From positions 496,001 through 560,000 of the forward strand of contig JAUHVR010000001.1 in NCBI GenBank assembly GCA_030424865.1: a DNA stretch of 64,000 nt. Direction: 5' to 3'. A program made the position numbers and the translations under genes. Origin of the DNA: Alphaproteobacteria bacterium. Lineage in GTDB: Bacteria > Pseudomonadota > Alphaproteobacteria > Rhodobacterales > Rhodobacteraceae. Of this stretch, positions 44,625 to 53,089 are shown one piece after another (within the stretch, counting starts at the first letter, position 1; the number at the start of each line of letters is the position of its first letter). The notes under the pieces are model-generated. The model saw only the letters and a program-made list of their open reading frames with translations. It made no database searches and was not told the origin of the DNA.

Positions 44625-45353
44625 ATGAAACTTGAGGGACGCACCGCGCTGGTGACCGGTGCCTCATCGGGACTTGGGGCACATTTTGCGCAGGTGCTGG
44701 CCCTGCAGGGCGCGCAGGTCACTTGCGCCGCGCGCCGGGTCGACCGCCTGAAGGCGCTGGTGGCCGGGATCGGAAACGGGGCCCGCGCGCTGGAGATGGA
44801 CGTGACCCGGCCCGACAGCGTGCAGGCCGGATTTGATCAAGCATATGACATCGTCGTCAACAATGCCGGTGTGACCCATGACGGGCGGGCGCTGGAAATC
44901 TCGGAAGACGATTGGAACTGGGTGATCGACACCGACCTGAACGGGGTTTTCCGAGTGGCGCAAGCGGCTGGACAGGCACTTGTATCCGCGGGCAAGGGGG
45001 GAACGATCATCAACATCGCATCGATCCTTGGTCTGCGCGTCGCGGGAAACCTGTCGGCTTATGCCACGGCCAAGGCCGGCGTCGTGCAGATGACCCGCAG
45101 CCTGGCGCTGGAATGGGCACGACATGGCATTCGCGTGAATGCCATCTGCCCCGGCTACATCGAGACCGACATCAACCGCGCGTTCTTTGCTACCGAGGCA
45201 GGTCAGGCCCTGATCAAACGCGTCCCGCAACGCCGCTTGGGTCGGATGCAGGATCTGGATGGACCGCTGCTTTTGCTGGCCTCGGATGACGGGGCATTCA
45301 TGACGGGAACGGAAATCGTTGTTGACGGCGGACACCTGGTTTCTTCTCTTTAA
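44625..45353 (+). CDS. Short-chain dehydrogenase/reductase (FabG/LvaD-like)
   Basis: A 242-residue classical SDR with TGASSGLG (cofactor), VNNAG, catalytic Ser133 in NIASILGLR, and Tyr146/Lys150 in YATAK; CPGYIETDINR follows. GAGGT lies 5-6 bases before the ATG at 44625; an in-frame start at 44586 sits in the preceding hairpin. It is followed by acyl-CoA dehydrogenase and APH-kinase genes. In Pseudomonas putida the equivalent trio (LvaD, LvaC, LvaA) reduces a 4-ketoacyl-CoA, phosphorylates the 4-hydroxy group and removes phosphate, so this SDR may reduce a gamma-keto acyl-CoA (inference). Confidence 0.9.
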   Translation: MKLEGRTALVTGASSGLGAHFAQVLALQGAQVTCAARRVDRLKALVAGIGNGARALEMDVTRPDSVQAGFDQAYDIVVNNAGVTHDGRALEISEDDWNWVIDTDLNGVFRVAQAAGQALVSAGKGGTIINIASILGLRVAGNLSAYATAKAGVVQMTRSLALEWARHGIRVNAICPGYIETDINRAFFATEAGQALIKRVPQRRLGRMQDLDGPLLLLASDDGAFMTGTEIVVDGGHLVSSL

Positions 45354-45400
45354 CGGGTTACCCTATGCGCCAGCCGCGCATCACCACCCGAAGGTCTGCC

Positions 45401-46609
45401 ATGGATTTCACCATTTCGCCCCGCGTCGAAGACTATCGCGCCCGCATTGCCCGCTTCGTCGAGGACGAGATCCTGCCGCTCGAGGCAGACCCCGCGAATT
45501 ACGATCCGCATGAAAACATCCGGACAGAGGTCCTGAACACTCTGCGTGACAAGGCCAGGTCCGAGGGCTTGTGGTGTCTTCAACTGAAGCCCGAAACCGG
45601 GGGGCAGGGGCTGGGGCTGCAGGGCATGGCGGTCTGCTACGAAGAGATGAACCGCTCGATCTTTGGTCCCGTCGTCTTCAATTCCGCTGCGCCGGATGAT
45701 GGCAACATGCAGGTGCTGGAAAAAGTCGGGACCGACAGGCAGAAAAAGCAATGGCTGCAACCTATTGTTCAGGGCGCGGTGCGGTCCTCTTTCGCGATGA
45801 CCGAACCGGCGCCCGGGTCCGGGTCGGACCCGGCGGGCATGATGCTGACCAAGGCGACCCGAACCGACAGGGGCTACGTGATCCAGGGGCGCAAGTGGTT
45901 CATCACCGGCGCGGGCGAGGCGCAGCACTTCATCCTGATCGCCCGAACCTCTGACGATCCGCGCAAGGGGCTGTCCGCCTTTCTGCATCACAGGGACACG
46001 CCGGGTTTCCGCGTCGCGCGTCGCATTCCGATCATGGGACCCGAGGAACACGGCGGCCACTGCGAGGTGATCTACGACGATATGGAAATCCCAGCCGAAA
46101 ACCTGTTGATGGACGAGGGCGATGGGCTCAAGCTCACACAGATCCGGCTTGGACCCGCGCGACTGACGCACTGCATGCGTTGGTTGGGACTGGCCAAGCG
46201 CTGCGTCGAGATCGCCACGGACTATGCGCAAAACCGGATGGCGTTCGGCGAACGCCTGAGCCAGCGCGAAAGCGTGCAGATGATGCTGGGCGACATCGCC
46301 ATGCAGATCGAGATCGGGCGGTTGCTGGTGATGAAGGCAGCATGGGAGCTGGACCGGGGCAGCTATGCGCGCAAGGAAATCTCGATGGCCAAGGTGCATG
46401 TCGCCAACGTGCTTCACAAGGCGGCGGATACCGCGATTCAGATCAACGGCGCGCGGGGGTATTCCAAGGACACGGTGCTTGAATGGATCTATCGCTATGC
46501 CCGCCAGGCGCGGCTGGTCGATGGCGCAGACGAGGTCCACAAGATGGTCCTGCACCGCAACGTCGAAACCCAGGGGCGGGCGTTCTGGCAGTGGGACGTC
46601 GGGTCATGA
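45401..46609 (+). CDS. Acyl-CoA dehydrogenase family protein (ACAD11/LvaC-like)
   Basis: A 402-residue FAD-dependent acyl-CoA dehydrogenase. Visible are FAMTEPAPGSGSDPAG (FAD/substrate region), GRKWFITGAGEAQHFILIART, and the C-terminal ARQARLVDGADEVHKMVLHRN. The family match is to ACAD10/ACAD11-type enzymes, which in 4-hydroxy-acid breakdown act on a 4-phosphoacyl-CoA. The start at 45401 (MDFTISPR) is preferred over 45365, which has no ribosome site. It overlaps the APH-kinase gene by 4 bases, mirroring the fusion of the same two domains in animal ACAD10/11. Confidence 0.92.
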   Translation: MDFTISPRVEDYRARIARFVEDEILPLEADPANYDPHENIRTEVLNTLRDKARSEGLWCLQLKPETGGQGLGLQGMAVCYEEMNRSIFGPVVFNSAAPDDGNMQVLEKVGTDRQKKQWLQPIVQGAVRSSFAMTEPAPGSGSDPAGMMLTKATRTDRGYVIQGRKWFITGAGEAQHFILIARTSDDPRKGLSAFLHHRDTPGFRVARRIPIMGPEEHGGHCEVIYDDMEIPAENLLMDEGDGLKLTQIRLGPARLTHCMRWLGLAKRCVEIATDYAQNRMAFGERLSQRESVQMMLGDIAMQIEIGRLLVMKAAWELDRGSYARKEISMAKVHVANVLHKAADTAIQINGARGYSKDTVLEWIYRYARQARLVDGADEVHKMVLHRNVETQGRAFWQWDVGS

Positions 46610-47616
46610 CCATTGACTTCGATCCGGCCGGTCTGAAGCGCTATCTGACGGGTCACTTCGGGGCCGACGCTCCGATGCAGATTGATCGGATTGCAGGCGG
46701 CCAGTCCAACCCGACCTATTTTGTGTCCTTCGGCCCCCGGCGGCTTGTGCTGCGCAAGCAGCCCAATGGGCCAATCCTTCGCGGCGCCCATGCCGTGGAC
46801 CGCGAGTTCCGCGTGATCTCGGCCCTGTATCCGCTGGATGTGCCCGTGCCGTGTCCCGAAGTGTACTGTGCCGACCCCGAGGTTCTGGGCACGCCCTTCT
46901 ACCTGATGGACAGGGTCGAGGGGCGGGTCTTTTCCGATGGGGCATTGTCCGAGGCAGCCCCGGACGAACGGCATGCGCTCTGGATGGGTCTGGCCGACGC
47001 CATGGCCCGCCTGCATGCGGTTCGCCCAGGTGACGCGGGGCTGGAAGACTACGGTCGGCCCGGAAACTACTTCGAGCGTCAGATCGCCCGTTGGTCGAAG
47101 CAATGGGCTGACAGCCCCCATGATCCGATCCCGGAACTGGACCGTCTCGCCGAGTGGGTGGCGCACAACCAACCATCAGACGATGGCCGCGTCAGTCTGG
47201 CCCACGGGGATTTTCGCATGGGCAACGTGATCTTTGCTCCCGACCAGCCAAAGGTCGCGGCCATTTTGGATTGGGAGCTGTCGACACTGGGCCACCCGCT
47301 TGCTGACCTTGGATTCTGCTGCATGGCCTGGCACACCAGCCCCGACGAATATGGCGGTCTTCTGGGGCTGGACCTTGACGCGCTTGGGCTGCCGTCGGAG
47401 CAGGACTTTGTCGACAGATACATGCAGGCCAGTCCCGGCATGGCGCCCCTGACGGTCTTTCACAAGGCCTTTGCCCTGTTTCGTTTCGCGGTGATCTGGG
47501 TCGGGATCGCGGATCGGCTGCGGGCCGGAACGGCGGCTGGCCTGGACGCCGCCGCCCATCAGGGCATGGCCCGGCGGCTTGCCCGGCGCGGAATTGCCCT
47601 GATCGATGCCGGATGA
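46606..47616 (+). CDS. APH-family phosphotransferase (ACAD10/11 or LvaA-like kinase)
   Basis: A 336-residue protein with the aminoglycoside-phosphotransferase kinase fold. The N-lobe has IAGGQSNPTYFVSFGPRRLVLRKQP (Lys in VLRKQ). The catalytic loop is SLAHGDFRMGNVIF and the metal Asp is in ILDWELSTLGHPLADLGF, the form found in acyl-CoA-linked kinases of the ACAD11/LvaA type. These phosphorylate 4-hydroxyacyl-CoA so that the hydroxyl can be eliminated. The ATG at 46606 overlaps the dehydrogenase stop (ATGA). It is unlikely to confer aminoglycoside resistance. Confidence 0.92.
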   Translation: MTIDFDPAGLKRYLTGHFGADAPMQIDRIAGGQSNPTYFVSFGPRRLVLRKQPNGPILRGAHAVDREFRVISALYPLDVPVPCPEVYCADPEVLGTPFYLMDRVEGRVFSDGALSEAAPDERHALWMGLADAMARLHAVRPGDAGLEDYGRPGNYFERQIARWSKQWADSPHDPIPELDRLAEWVAHNQPSDDGRVSLAHGDFRMGNVIFAPDQPKVAAILDWELSTLGHPLADLGFCCMAWHTSPDEYGGLLGLDLDALGLPSEQDFVDRYMQASPGMAPLTVFHKAFALFRFAVIWVGIADRLRAGTAAGLDAAAHQGMARRLARRGIALIDAG

Positions 47617-47713
47617 CCGGGCAGGCGCACGCTTGGGCTGGACCGCCTTCCAGGGTCTTGAGCTGCCTGCGGACCGGTGGCATGTCGAACGCACAAGGTC
47701 GGGAGGATTGGCC

Positions 47714-49027
47714 GTGACATTGACAGACCAGATCATCGAACTGTCGGCGTGGTCGTCCGACGACATGCCCGCGCGCGCGCGCGAGATGGCGCGGTTTTCC
47801 CTGCTCGACTGGATGGTCTGCGGCCGGGCCGGGATCAACGAGCCCTTGGCGCAGAAACTGCGCGCACTGGCCGGGGCAGAGGCCGGGGCAGAGGTCGCGT
47901 CGGTGTTCGGCGGCGGCGCGGTGCCTGCGCGCATGGCGGCGCTGGTCAACGGGGCGACGAGCCATGCCCTGGACTATGACGACACCCATTTTGCCCATGT
48001 CGGGCATCTGTCGGTGGGCATCTATCCCGCTGCCCTGGCGGTCGCCGAAGAGATGGATGCCAGCGCCGCCCAGGTCACCGAGGCCTTTCTGGTCGGTGCC
48101 GAGGCGGCAATTCGCATCGGCATGACGCTGGGGCGCGGGCACTACGATTTGGGGTTCCATCAGACCGCGACCGCCGGGGCGTTCGGCGCTGTTGTGTCGG
48201 CGGGCCGGCTCTATGGGCTGGACGCGGTGCAGATGCGTGCGGCGATCGGGCTGTGCGCCACACGGGCGTCGGGACTGAAATCGCAGTTCGGCACGATGGG
48301 CAAACCCTATAACGCAGGGATCGCGGCGGCGAATGGCGTGGAATGCGCGGCTCTGGCGCGCTTTGGGTTCACCTCGGCTGACGACGGATTGTTGGGGCCG
48401 CAGGGTTTTGTTGAAACCCATGCGGCGTCGGGACAAGGCGGGGCGGCAGGTCCCCTTGGCGATTTTCTGTTCGAGGACAACAAGTACAAGCTGCATGCCT
48501 GCTGCCACGGGCTGCACGCAATGATCGAAGCGCTGCAGGAAGCCGTGGCCCAAGGCAAAGGTCTGGGGGATGTCGCCCGCCTTGAACTGCGGACCAGCCC
48601 GCGCTGGTTGAAGGTCTGCAACATCCAGGCACCGCGCAGCGGTCTTGAGGTGAAATTCAGCTACAAATGGCTTGCGGGCATGGTCCTTCGGGGGGACGCG
48701 ACCGGTGATGACCGGGTGTATACCGATGCACTGGCAGGCGATGCCGAACTGCAGCGCTTTGCCGACAGGGTCACCGTGTTGGGCGACGAGGATGTCAGTG
48801 ATCTGCAGATCGCCGGTGCCCTGAAAATGACGGACGGCCGCAAGGTGGCTCTGTCCCATGATCTGGCCGCGCCCCTGCCGCTGGGGGACCTGTCGCGAAA
48901 GCTGCGGCGCAAGGCGGCGGCTGTTCTGCCAGCCGCGGGTGAGGCGCTTTGGGACTTGTCCGCCGACCTCGACACCCTTGATGCCCGCGCGCTGGGGGCT
49001 GCGGTGCGTTCGGGGCCGCGTGTTTGA
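47714..49027 (+). CDS. MmgE/PrpD family protein 3
   Basis: A 437-residue member of the family, with SHALDYDDTHFAHVGHLSVGIYPAALA, LGRGHYDLGFHQTATAGAFGAVVSAGRLYGL, QFGTMGKPYNAGIAAANGVE and YKLHACCHGLHAMIEAL. A GTG start at 47714 is chosen because GGGAGGA lies 6 bases upstream; an ATG-type frame to 47606 has no such site and a non-family N-terminus. It closes the SDR/ACAD/kinase operon after a 97-base gap and may hydrate, dehydrate or decarboxylate an acid related to that pathway. It differs from the two PrpD genes at 31734-34528. Confidence 0.88.
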   Translation: MTLTDQIIELSAWSSDDMPARAREMARFSLLDWMVCGRAGINEPLAQKLRALAGAEAGAEVASVFGGGAVPARMAALVNGATSHALDYDDTHFAHVGHLSVGIYPAALAVAEEMDASAAQVTEAFLVGAEAAIRIGMTLGRGHYDLGFHQTATAGAFGAVVSAGRLYGLDAVQMRAAIGLCATRASGLKSQFGTMGKPYNAGIAAANGVECAALARFGFTSADDGLLGPQGFVETHAASGQGGAAGPLGDFLFEDNKYKLHACCHGLHAMIEALQEAVAQGKGLGDVARLELRTSPRWLKVCNIQAPRSGLEVKFSYKWLAGMVLRGDATGDDRVYTDALAGDAELQRFADRVTVLGDEDVSDLQIAGALKMTDGRKVALSHDLAAPLPLGDLSRKLRRKAAAVLPAAGEALWDLSADLDTLDARALGAAVRSGPRV

Positions 49028-49054
49028 CGCAAACTCCAGGGGCCCCCGACACCC

Positions 49055-49993
49055 CTAATCCTGTGTTCGAAGGGTCGATAGCGCCTTTTGCATGGCCACG
49101 ATCAGCGCATCTCGCTCTGCCGACAGATCCTGTGGGGTCTTGCCGTCGGCCGCCTCTGTCACGCCCTGGACCAGCGTCCGGATGACGTCATCCGTCAGAT
49201 AGGGTTGGCCCAGCTCGTCCCACCAGCCGTTGAACGTGTCGCGGAAATGGTCACAGAACGCCTGTAGCCCACCGTCGCCGGCCCCGAGGTTGAACAGCAT
49301 CGTCGGGCCCATAGCGGCCCATCGCAATCCGGGCCCCGCCCACATCGCCTTGTCGATGTCCTCGACCGAGGCCACGCCCTCGACCGCCATGTGCACGGCC
49401 TCGCGCCAGACTGCCGCCTGCAGACGGTTGGCAACGTGACCCGGCATGCCCTTCTTTATGCGGATCGTGACCTTGCCGATATCCTTGTAAAAGGCCTCGG
49501 TCCATTCAAGAACGCCCGCTCCGGTGCGGTCATTCGCGGTCAGTTCGACCAGCGGGATCAGGTGCGGCGGGTTGAAGGGATGGCCCAGGATCAGCGGCGC
49601 GGGGTCCCGCCAACCGGCCTGCAGGGCCTCGAGCGTCATTCCGGAGGTCGAGCTTGAGACGATGGCGTCCGGGGCCAGCGCCGGTTCGATCTGGGCATAG
49701 AGCGCATGTTTGATGGCTTCGCGTTCCGGCACGTTTTCCTGTACGAAGCTTGCGCCTGCGACGGCCTCGGCCGCGGACTTGGCAAACGTCAGGGCGTCGG
49801 GCGTGCCGCGCGAGGTCAGACCGAGCTCTTGCAAGGTCGGCCACGCGGTCCGGATCGCCGCGCGTGTTTGGGCCTCGGCCCCGGGCGCGGGGTCGAAAAC
49901 GGTGACCGACCGGCCCGCTGCCAGAAACAGGGCGGCCCAGCTGGACCCGATGACACCGGCCCCAAGCAGTGCGGTGTGGCGGACATCAGACAT
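49055..49993 (-). CDS. 3-hydroxyacyl-CoA/carnitine dehydrogenase family protein (CdhA-like)
   Basis: A 312-residue NAD-dependent dehydrogenase. The Rossmann motif is GAGVIGSSWA (11-20); QENVPE, SSSTSGMT (113-120) and HPFNPPHLIPLVEL (His138) follow. This pattern matches L-carnitine 3-dehydrogenase and lambda-crystallin/L-gulonate dehydrogenases rather than fatty-oxidation FadB. Carnitine dehydrogenase gives 3-dehydrocarnitine, which a BKACE enzyme then cleaves; a BKACE gene is in the same operon. No fused thioesterase domain is present, unlike some rhizobial carnitine dehydrogenases. It is the last gene of the minus-strand cluster and overlaps the SDR stop by 1 base. Confidence 0.87.
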   Translation of the reverse strand: MSDVRHTALLGAGVIGSSWAALFLAAGRSVTVFDPAPGAEAQTRAAIRTAWPTLQELGLTSRGTPDALTFAKSAAEAVAGASFVQENVPEREAIKHALYAQIEPALAPDAIVSSSTSGMTLEALQAGWRDPAPLILGHPFNPPHLIPLVELTANDRTGAGVLEWTEAFYKDIGKVTIRIKKGMPGHVANRLQAAVWREAVHMAVEGVASVEDIDKAMWAGPGLRWAAMGPTMLFNLGAGDGGLQAFCDHFRDTFNGWWDELGQPYLTDDVIRTLVQGVTEAADGKTPQDLSAERDALIVAMQKALSTLRTQD

Positions 49994-50730
49994 CAGAAAA
50001 CTCCGGGATTGAGAGGCGAGGCGGCCGTCATGCCGCCGTCGACCGTAAAGAGTTGACCCGTGGCAAACGCGGCCTCGTCCGAGGCCAACCAGACCGCCAT
50101 CGCCGCGACATCACGGGGCTCTCCGAAGCGCCGCACGGGGTGGCGGGCCAGTGCGTCCTGACGCGCGGCTACGGGATCACTGGCCAGATCGAAACCCGCC
50201 TCCAGCATCCCCGTGTTGATCCAGCCGGGGCATATGGCGTTGCAGCGGATCTTGGGTCCGTGATCGACAGCGATTGACCGCGTGAGACCATGCACAAAGG
50301 CCTTTGACGCGTTGTAAAGCGCCATCGAAGGGTCGGCGACCTGACCCGAAATGGATCCGATGTTCACGATGGATCCGCCGGACCGCAGGGTCGGGATGAA
50401 GGCGCGGCAACAGTTGAAGACCCCTCGACAGTTTGCGCCGATCACAAGGTCCCAATCCAGGTCGGTGCTGTCGACAACCGTCTTTTCGACCTGCACCCCG
50501 GCGTTGTTCACCAGGATGTCCAGTGGACCAATGGACTGGGCCACCGTCGCGACGGCATCGGGATCGCTGACATCGAGGCTGTGCCATGTGCAGGGCAGGG
50601 CATCGGGCTTGCCCCCGCGCCCGCAGGTGATCACCTCGGCGCCTTCGACCAGAAAGGCCTCGACGATGGCGCGGCCAATCCCCTGTCGCCCTCCGGTGAC
50701 AAAGGCGCGCTTGCCAGACAGCCGGGTCAA
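49993..50730 (-). CDS. Short-chain dehydrogenase/reductase
   Basis: A 245-residue classical SDR: TGGRQGIG (12-19), VNNAG (74-78), catalytic Ser128 and the Tyr139/Lys143 pair in YNASK, CPGWINTGML, ending FTVDGGMTA. The start is probably a TTG at 50730 that overlaps the upstream ALDH stop (TTGA); a longer ATG frame from 50793 would overlap the ALDH gene by 67 bases. It lies in the quaternary-amine cluster between ALDH and the CdhA-like gene. It may oxidise an alcohol intermediate such as a hydroxy-acid or a choline-like compound (inference). Confidence 0.85.
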   Translation of the reverse strand: MTRLSGKRAFVTGGRQGIGRAIVEAFLVEGAEVITCGRGGKPDALPCTWHSLDVSDPDAVATVAQSIGPLDILVNNAGVQVEKTVVDSTDLDWDLVIGANCRGVFNCCRAFIPTLRSGGSIVNIGSISGQVADPSMALYNASKAFVHGLTRSIAVDHGPKIRCNAICPGWINTGMLEAGFDLASDPVAARQDALARHPVRRFGEPRDVAAMAVWLASDEAAFATGQLFTVDGGMTAASPLNPGVF

Positions 50731-52145
50731 TGGGCCACCATGACGTGCCGGATTGAGGTATAGGCATCCAGCGCAAAGACGCTCATGTCGCAACCGGTGC
50801 CTGACCCTTTCATGGCGGCCCAGGGCATTTCCGGGGTCCCGACGCCGTGCGTGTTCACCCAGGTGAAACCGTACCTCAACCGTGATGTCATCGACATGGC
50901 CCGCCCGACATGCGCGGTCCAGACCGAAGAGGCAAGCCCGTAGCGGCCTGCATTGGCGATGGCCAGCGCCTCCTCTGCGTCCGAGAACCGCGAGACCGTG
51001 ACGACGGGGCCAAACACCTCTTCGCGGGCGATCTCGGCCGCGGTGTCGACATCGGCGATGACCGTCGGTTCATAAAAGAAGCCGGGCCCGTCCACGGGTT
51101 TGCCGCCGGTGACGATCTCGACCCCGGGCCGTGCCCGGTCGACAAAGGCCGCCACGCGGTTGCGTTGCGCAGACGACACGACCGGCCCCATCTCGGTGCC
51201 GTCTGCCTTGGGCGCGCCCAGGCGGATCTTCTTGACCTCTGCCTCGATGGCGCTGACCAGCTTGTCATGGACGCCGTCTTGAACCAGCACGCGGCAGGGT
51301 TGGGCGCAATCCTGGCCTGCGTTGAAGAAGCTGCCGTAGCGGATCGTCTCGGCCACCGCATCGAGGTCCGCGTCCTCAAAGACGATGACGGGTGCCTTGC
51401 CGCCAAGCTCCAGATGCACGTGCCGGATCTGTTGGCTGGCCGCGCGCATCGCCGCCATGCCGGTGGCGGGCGACCCTGTGACCGTGATCGCCTCCATCTC
51501 GGGACTGTTGATCAGGCGGTCGCCGATTGTCGGGCCCGCACCGTGGACCACGTTCAGCACGCCCTTGGGCACCACGTCCTGCAACAGCTCGGCCAGTCGC
51601 AAAGTGGACAAGGGCGTGATTTCAGAGGGTTTCAGCACCACGGTACAACCCGCCGCAATGGGGGCCGCCAGTTTCCAGGAGGCCATCATCAGGGGATAGT
51701 TCCAGGGTGCAATCGCCGCAACCGGGCCAACCGGGTCGCGACGGATCATGCTGGTGTGGCCCGCAACGTATTCGCCTGCCGCTGATCCCGTCATCGTGCG
51801 GGCGGCGCCGGCAAAAAAGCGGAAGGTGTCGATCGTCAGCGGAAACTCGTCATCCCGGGCCGAGGGCCATGGCTTGCCCACATCAAGGCTTTCCAGCTCG
51901 GCCAGTTCGTCCTGATGGGTCTCGATCACATCGGCGGTCTGCAACAGCAACGCCGCGCGCTCGGCCGGTGTGCTCTGGCGGAACGTCTCGAATGCCTCGG
52001 CCGAGCTGCGAACTGCGGCCTCAAGCTGGTCATGTCCGGCCTGGGGGATTTGGCAAATCTCGGCCCCGGTCGCCGGGTCCAGAACGGTCAAGGGATCTGC
52101 CGTGCCCTCCACCATTTCGCCGTTGATCAGCATCTTGGTCTGCAT
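50727..52145 (-). CDS. Aldehyde dehydrogenase (gamma-aminobutyraldehyde/betaine-aldehyde type)
   Basis: A 472-residue ALDH. The general base is Glu246 in HLELGGKAP and the nucleophile Cys280 in FFNAGQDCAQPCR; APWNYPLMMASWK and LKPSEITPLSTLRLAEL support it. It resembles PatD/BetB-type dehydrogenases for amino-aldehydes. In a carnitine cluster a Rieske carnitine oxygenase would yield malic semialdehyde, which an ALDH can oxidise to malate, so that is one possible role; betaine aldehyde is another. It overlaps the SDR start and is 11 bases after the BKACE stop. Confidence 0.92.
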   Translation of the reverse strand: MQTKMLINGEMVEGTADPLTVLDPATGAEICQIPQAGHDQLEAAVRSSAEAFETFRQSTPAERAALLLQTADVIETHQDELAELESLDVGKPWPSARDDEFPLTIDTFRFFAGAARTMTGSAAGEYVAGHTSMIRRDPVGPVAAIAPWNYPLMMASWKLAAPIAAGCTVVLKPSEITPLSTLRLAELLQDVVPKGVLNVVHGAGPTIGDRLINSPEMEAITVTGSPATGMAAMRAASQQIRHVHLELGGKAPVIVFEDADLDAVAETIRYGSFFNAGQDCAQPCRVLVQDGVHDKLVSAIEAEVKKIRLGAPKADGTEMGPVVSSAQRNRVAAFVDRARPGVEIVTGGKPVDGPGFFYEPTVIADVDTAAEIAREEVFGPVVTVSRFSDAEEALAIANAGRYGLASSVWTAHVGRAMSMTSRLRYGFTWVNTHGVGTPEMPWAAMKGSGTGCDMSVFALDAYTSIRHVMVAH

Positions 52146-52156
52146 GTCATTCCCCC

Positions 52157-53089
52157 CTACACATTCACCCGGTCAGCGCCCTTCAGCGCCAGACGTTCCC
52201 GCGCCTCGGCGGGTGTGGCCACCTCCAGACCCAGGCCTTCGATGATCCCCCGGATCTTGCGAACCTGCTCTGCATTTGACGTGGCAAGCTGCCCCTTGCC
52301 GATGAACAGGCTGTCTTCCAGCCCGACGCGCAGATTGCCGCCCAGCAGGGCGGATTGCGTTGCGAAAGGCATCTGGTGGCGGCCTGCGGCCAGCACGGAC
52401 CATTCGTAATTCTCGGGGCCGAACAGACGGTCGGCGATCGTGTGCATGTGCATCAGATTGTCGAGGTCAGCCCCAACGCCACCCAGAATGCCAAAGACCA
52501 TCTGAATGAAGAATGGCGGTTCGATCAGCCCCTGATCGACGAACCACTTGACGTTGTAGAGATGGCCCAGGTCGTAACATTCGAATTCGAACCGCGTCCC
52601 GTGACCTTTGCCAAGCGTTTCTATGGCATATCGGATCGTCTTGAAGGTGTTGGGAAATATGAAATCCTCGGTCATTTCGAGGAAGGGCCGTTCCCAATCA
52701 TGTTGAAAGGCGTCGTACTTCTGAAGCATCGGAAAGATGCCGAAGTTCAGGGACCCGACGTTCAGCGAGGCCATTTCGGGGCTTGTTGCCGTGGCCGCGC
52801 GCAGGCGCTCGTCGATGCTCATACCCAAGCCGCCCCCGGTCGAGACATTCAGAACCGCGTCGGTGGCCTGCTTGATCACCGGCATGAACTGTTGGAACAG
52901 CTCGGGCCGGGGGTCCGGTTTGCCGGTTTCGGGATGCCGGGCGTGCAGATGGATGATCGACGCGCCGGCTTCGGCGGCCTCGATGCTGGCGGTCGCGATC
53001 TCGGCTGGGGTGATCGGCAGGTGCGGGCTCATTGTCGGAGTGTGAATCCCGCCTGTCGGCGCGCAGGTGATGATGACGGATTTGGGCAT
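52157..53089 (-). CDS. Beta-keto acid cleavage enzyme (BKACE, DUF849)
   Basis: A 310-residue TIM-barrel protein of the BKACE family, which condenses a beta-keto acid with acetyl-CoA to give acetoacetate and a new CoA ester. Family text is VIITCAPTGGIHTPTMSP, the zinc motif IIHLHARHPETG (His47, His49), VLNVSTGGGLG, and FEFECYDLGHL. In carnitine degradation the same class (CdhC) cleaves 3-dehydrocarnitine to betainyl-CoA. The true start is the ATG at 53089, joined to the SDR stop (TGATG); a frame continuing to 53584 belongs to that gene's shadow. No betainyl-CoA thioesterase gene (CdhB) is in the window. Confidence 0.92.
   Translation of the reverse strand: MPKSVIITCAPTGGIHTPTMSPHLPITPAEIATASIEAAEAGASIIHLHARHPETGKPDPRPELFQQFMPVIKQATDAVLNVSTGGGLGMSIDERLRAATATSPEMASLNVGSLNFGIFPMLQKYDAFQHDWERPFLEMTEDFIFPNTFKTIRYAIETLGKGHGTRFEFECYDLGHLYNVKWFVDQGLIEPPFFIQMVFGILGGVGADLDNLMHMHTIADRLFGPENYEWSVLAAGRHQMPFATQSALLGGNLRVGLEDSLFIGKGQLATSNAEQVRKIRGIIEGLGLEVATPAEARERLALKGADRVNV

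Noticed and set aside
42761-44722. A 653-codon minus-strand frame opposite the VWA repeats
   Set aside because: The periodic plus-strand repeats leave an open, repetitive complement; no start context, no domain, and the plus-strand gene has signal peptide, MIDAS and ribosome site.
46606-47616. Aminoglycoside-resistance phosphotransferase
   Set aside because: Overlap with an ACAD11-like dehydrogenase and the LDWELSTLGHPLADLGF form point to an acyl-CoA pathway kinase, not a resistance enzyme.
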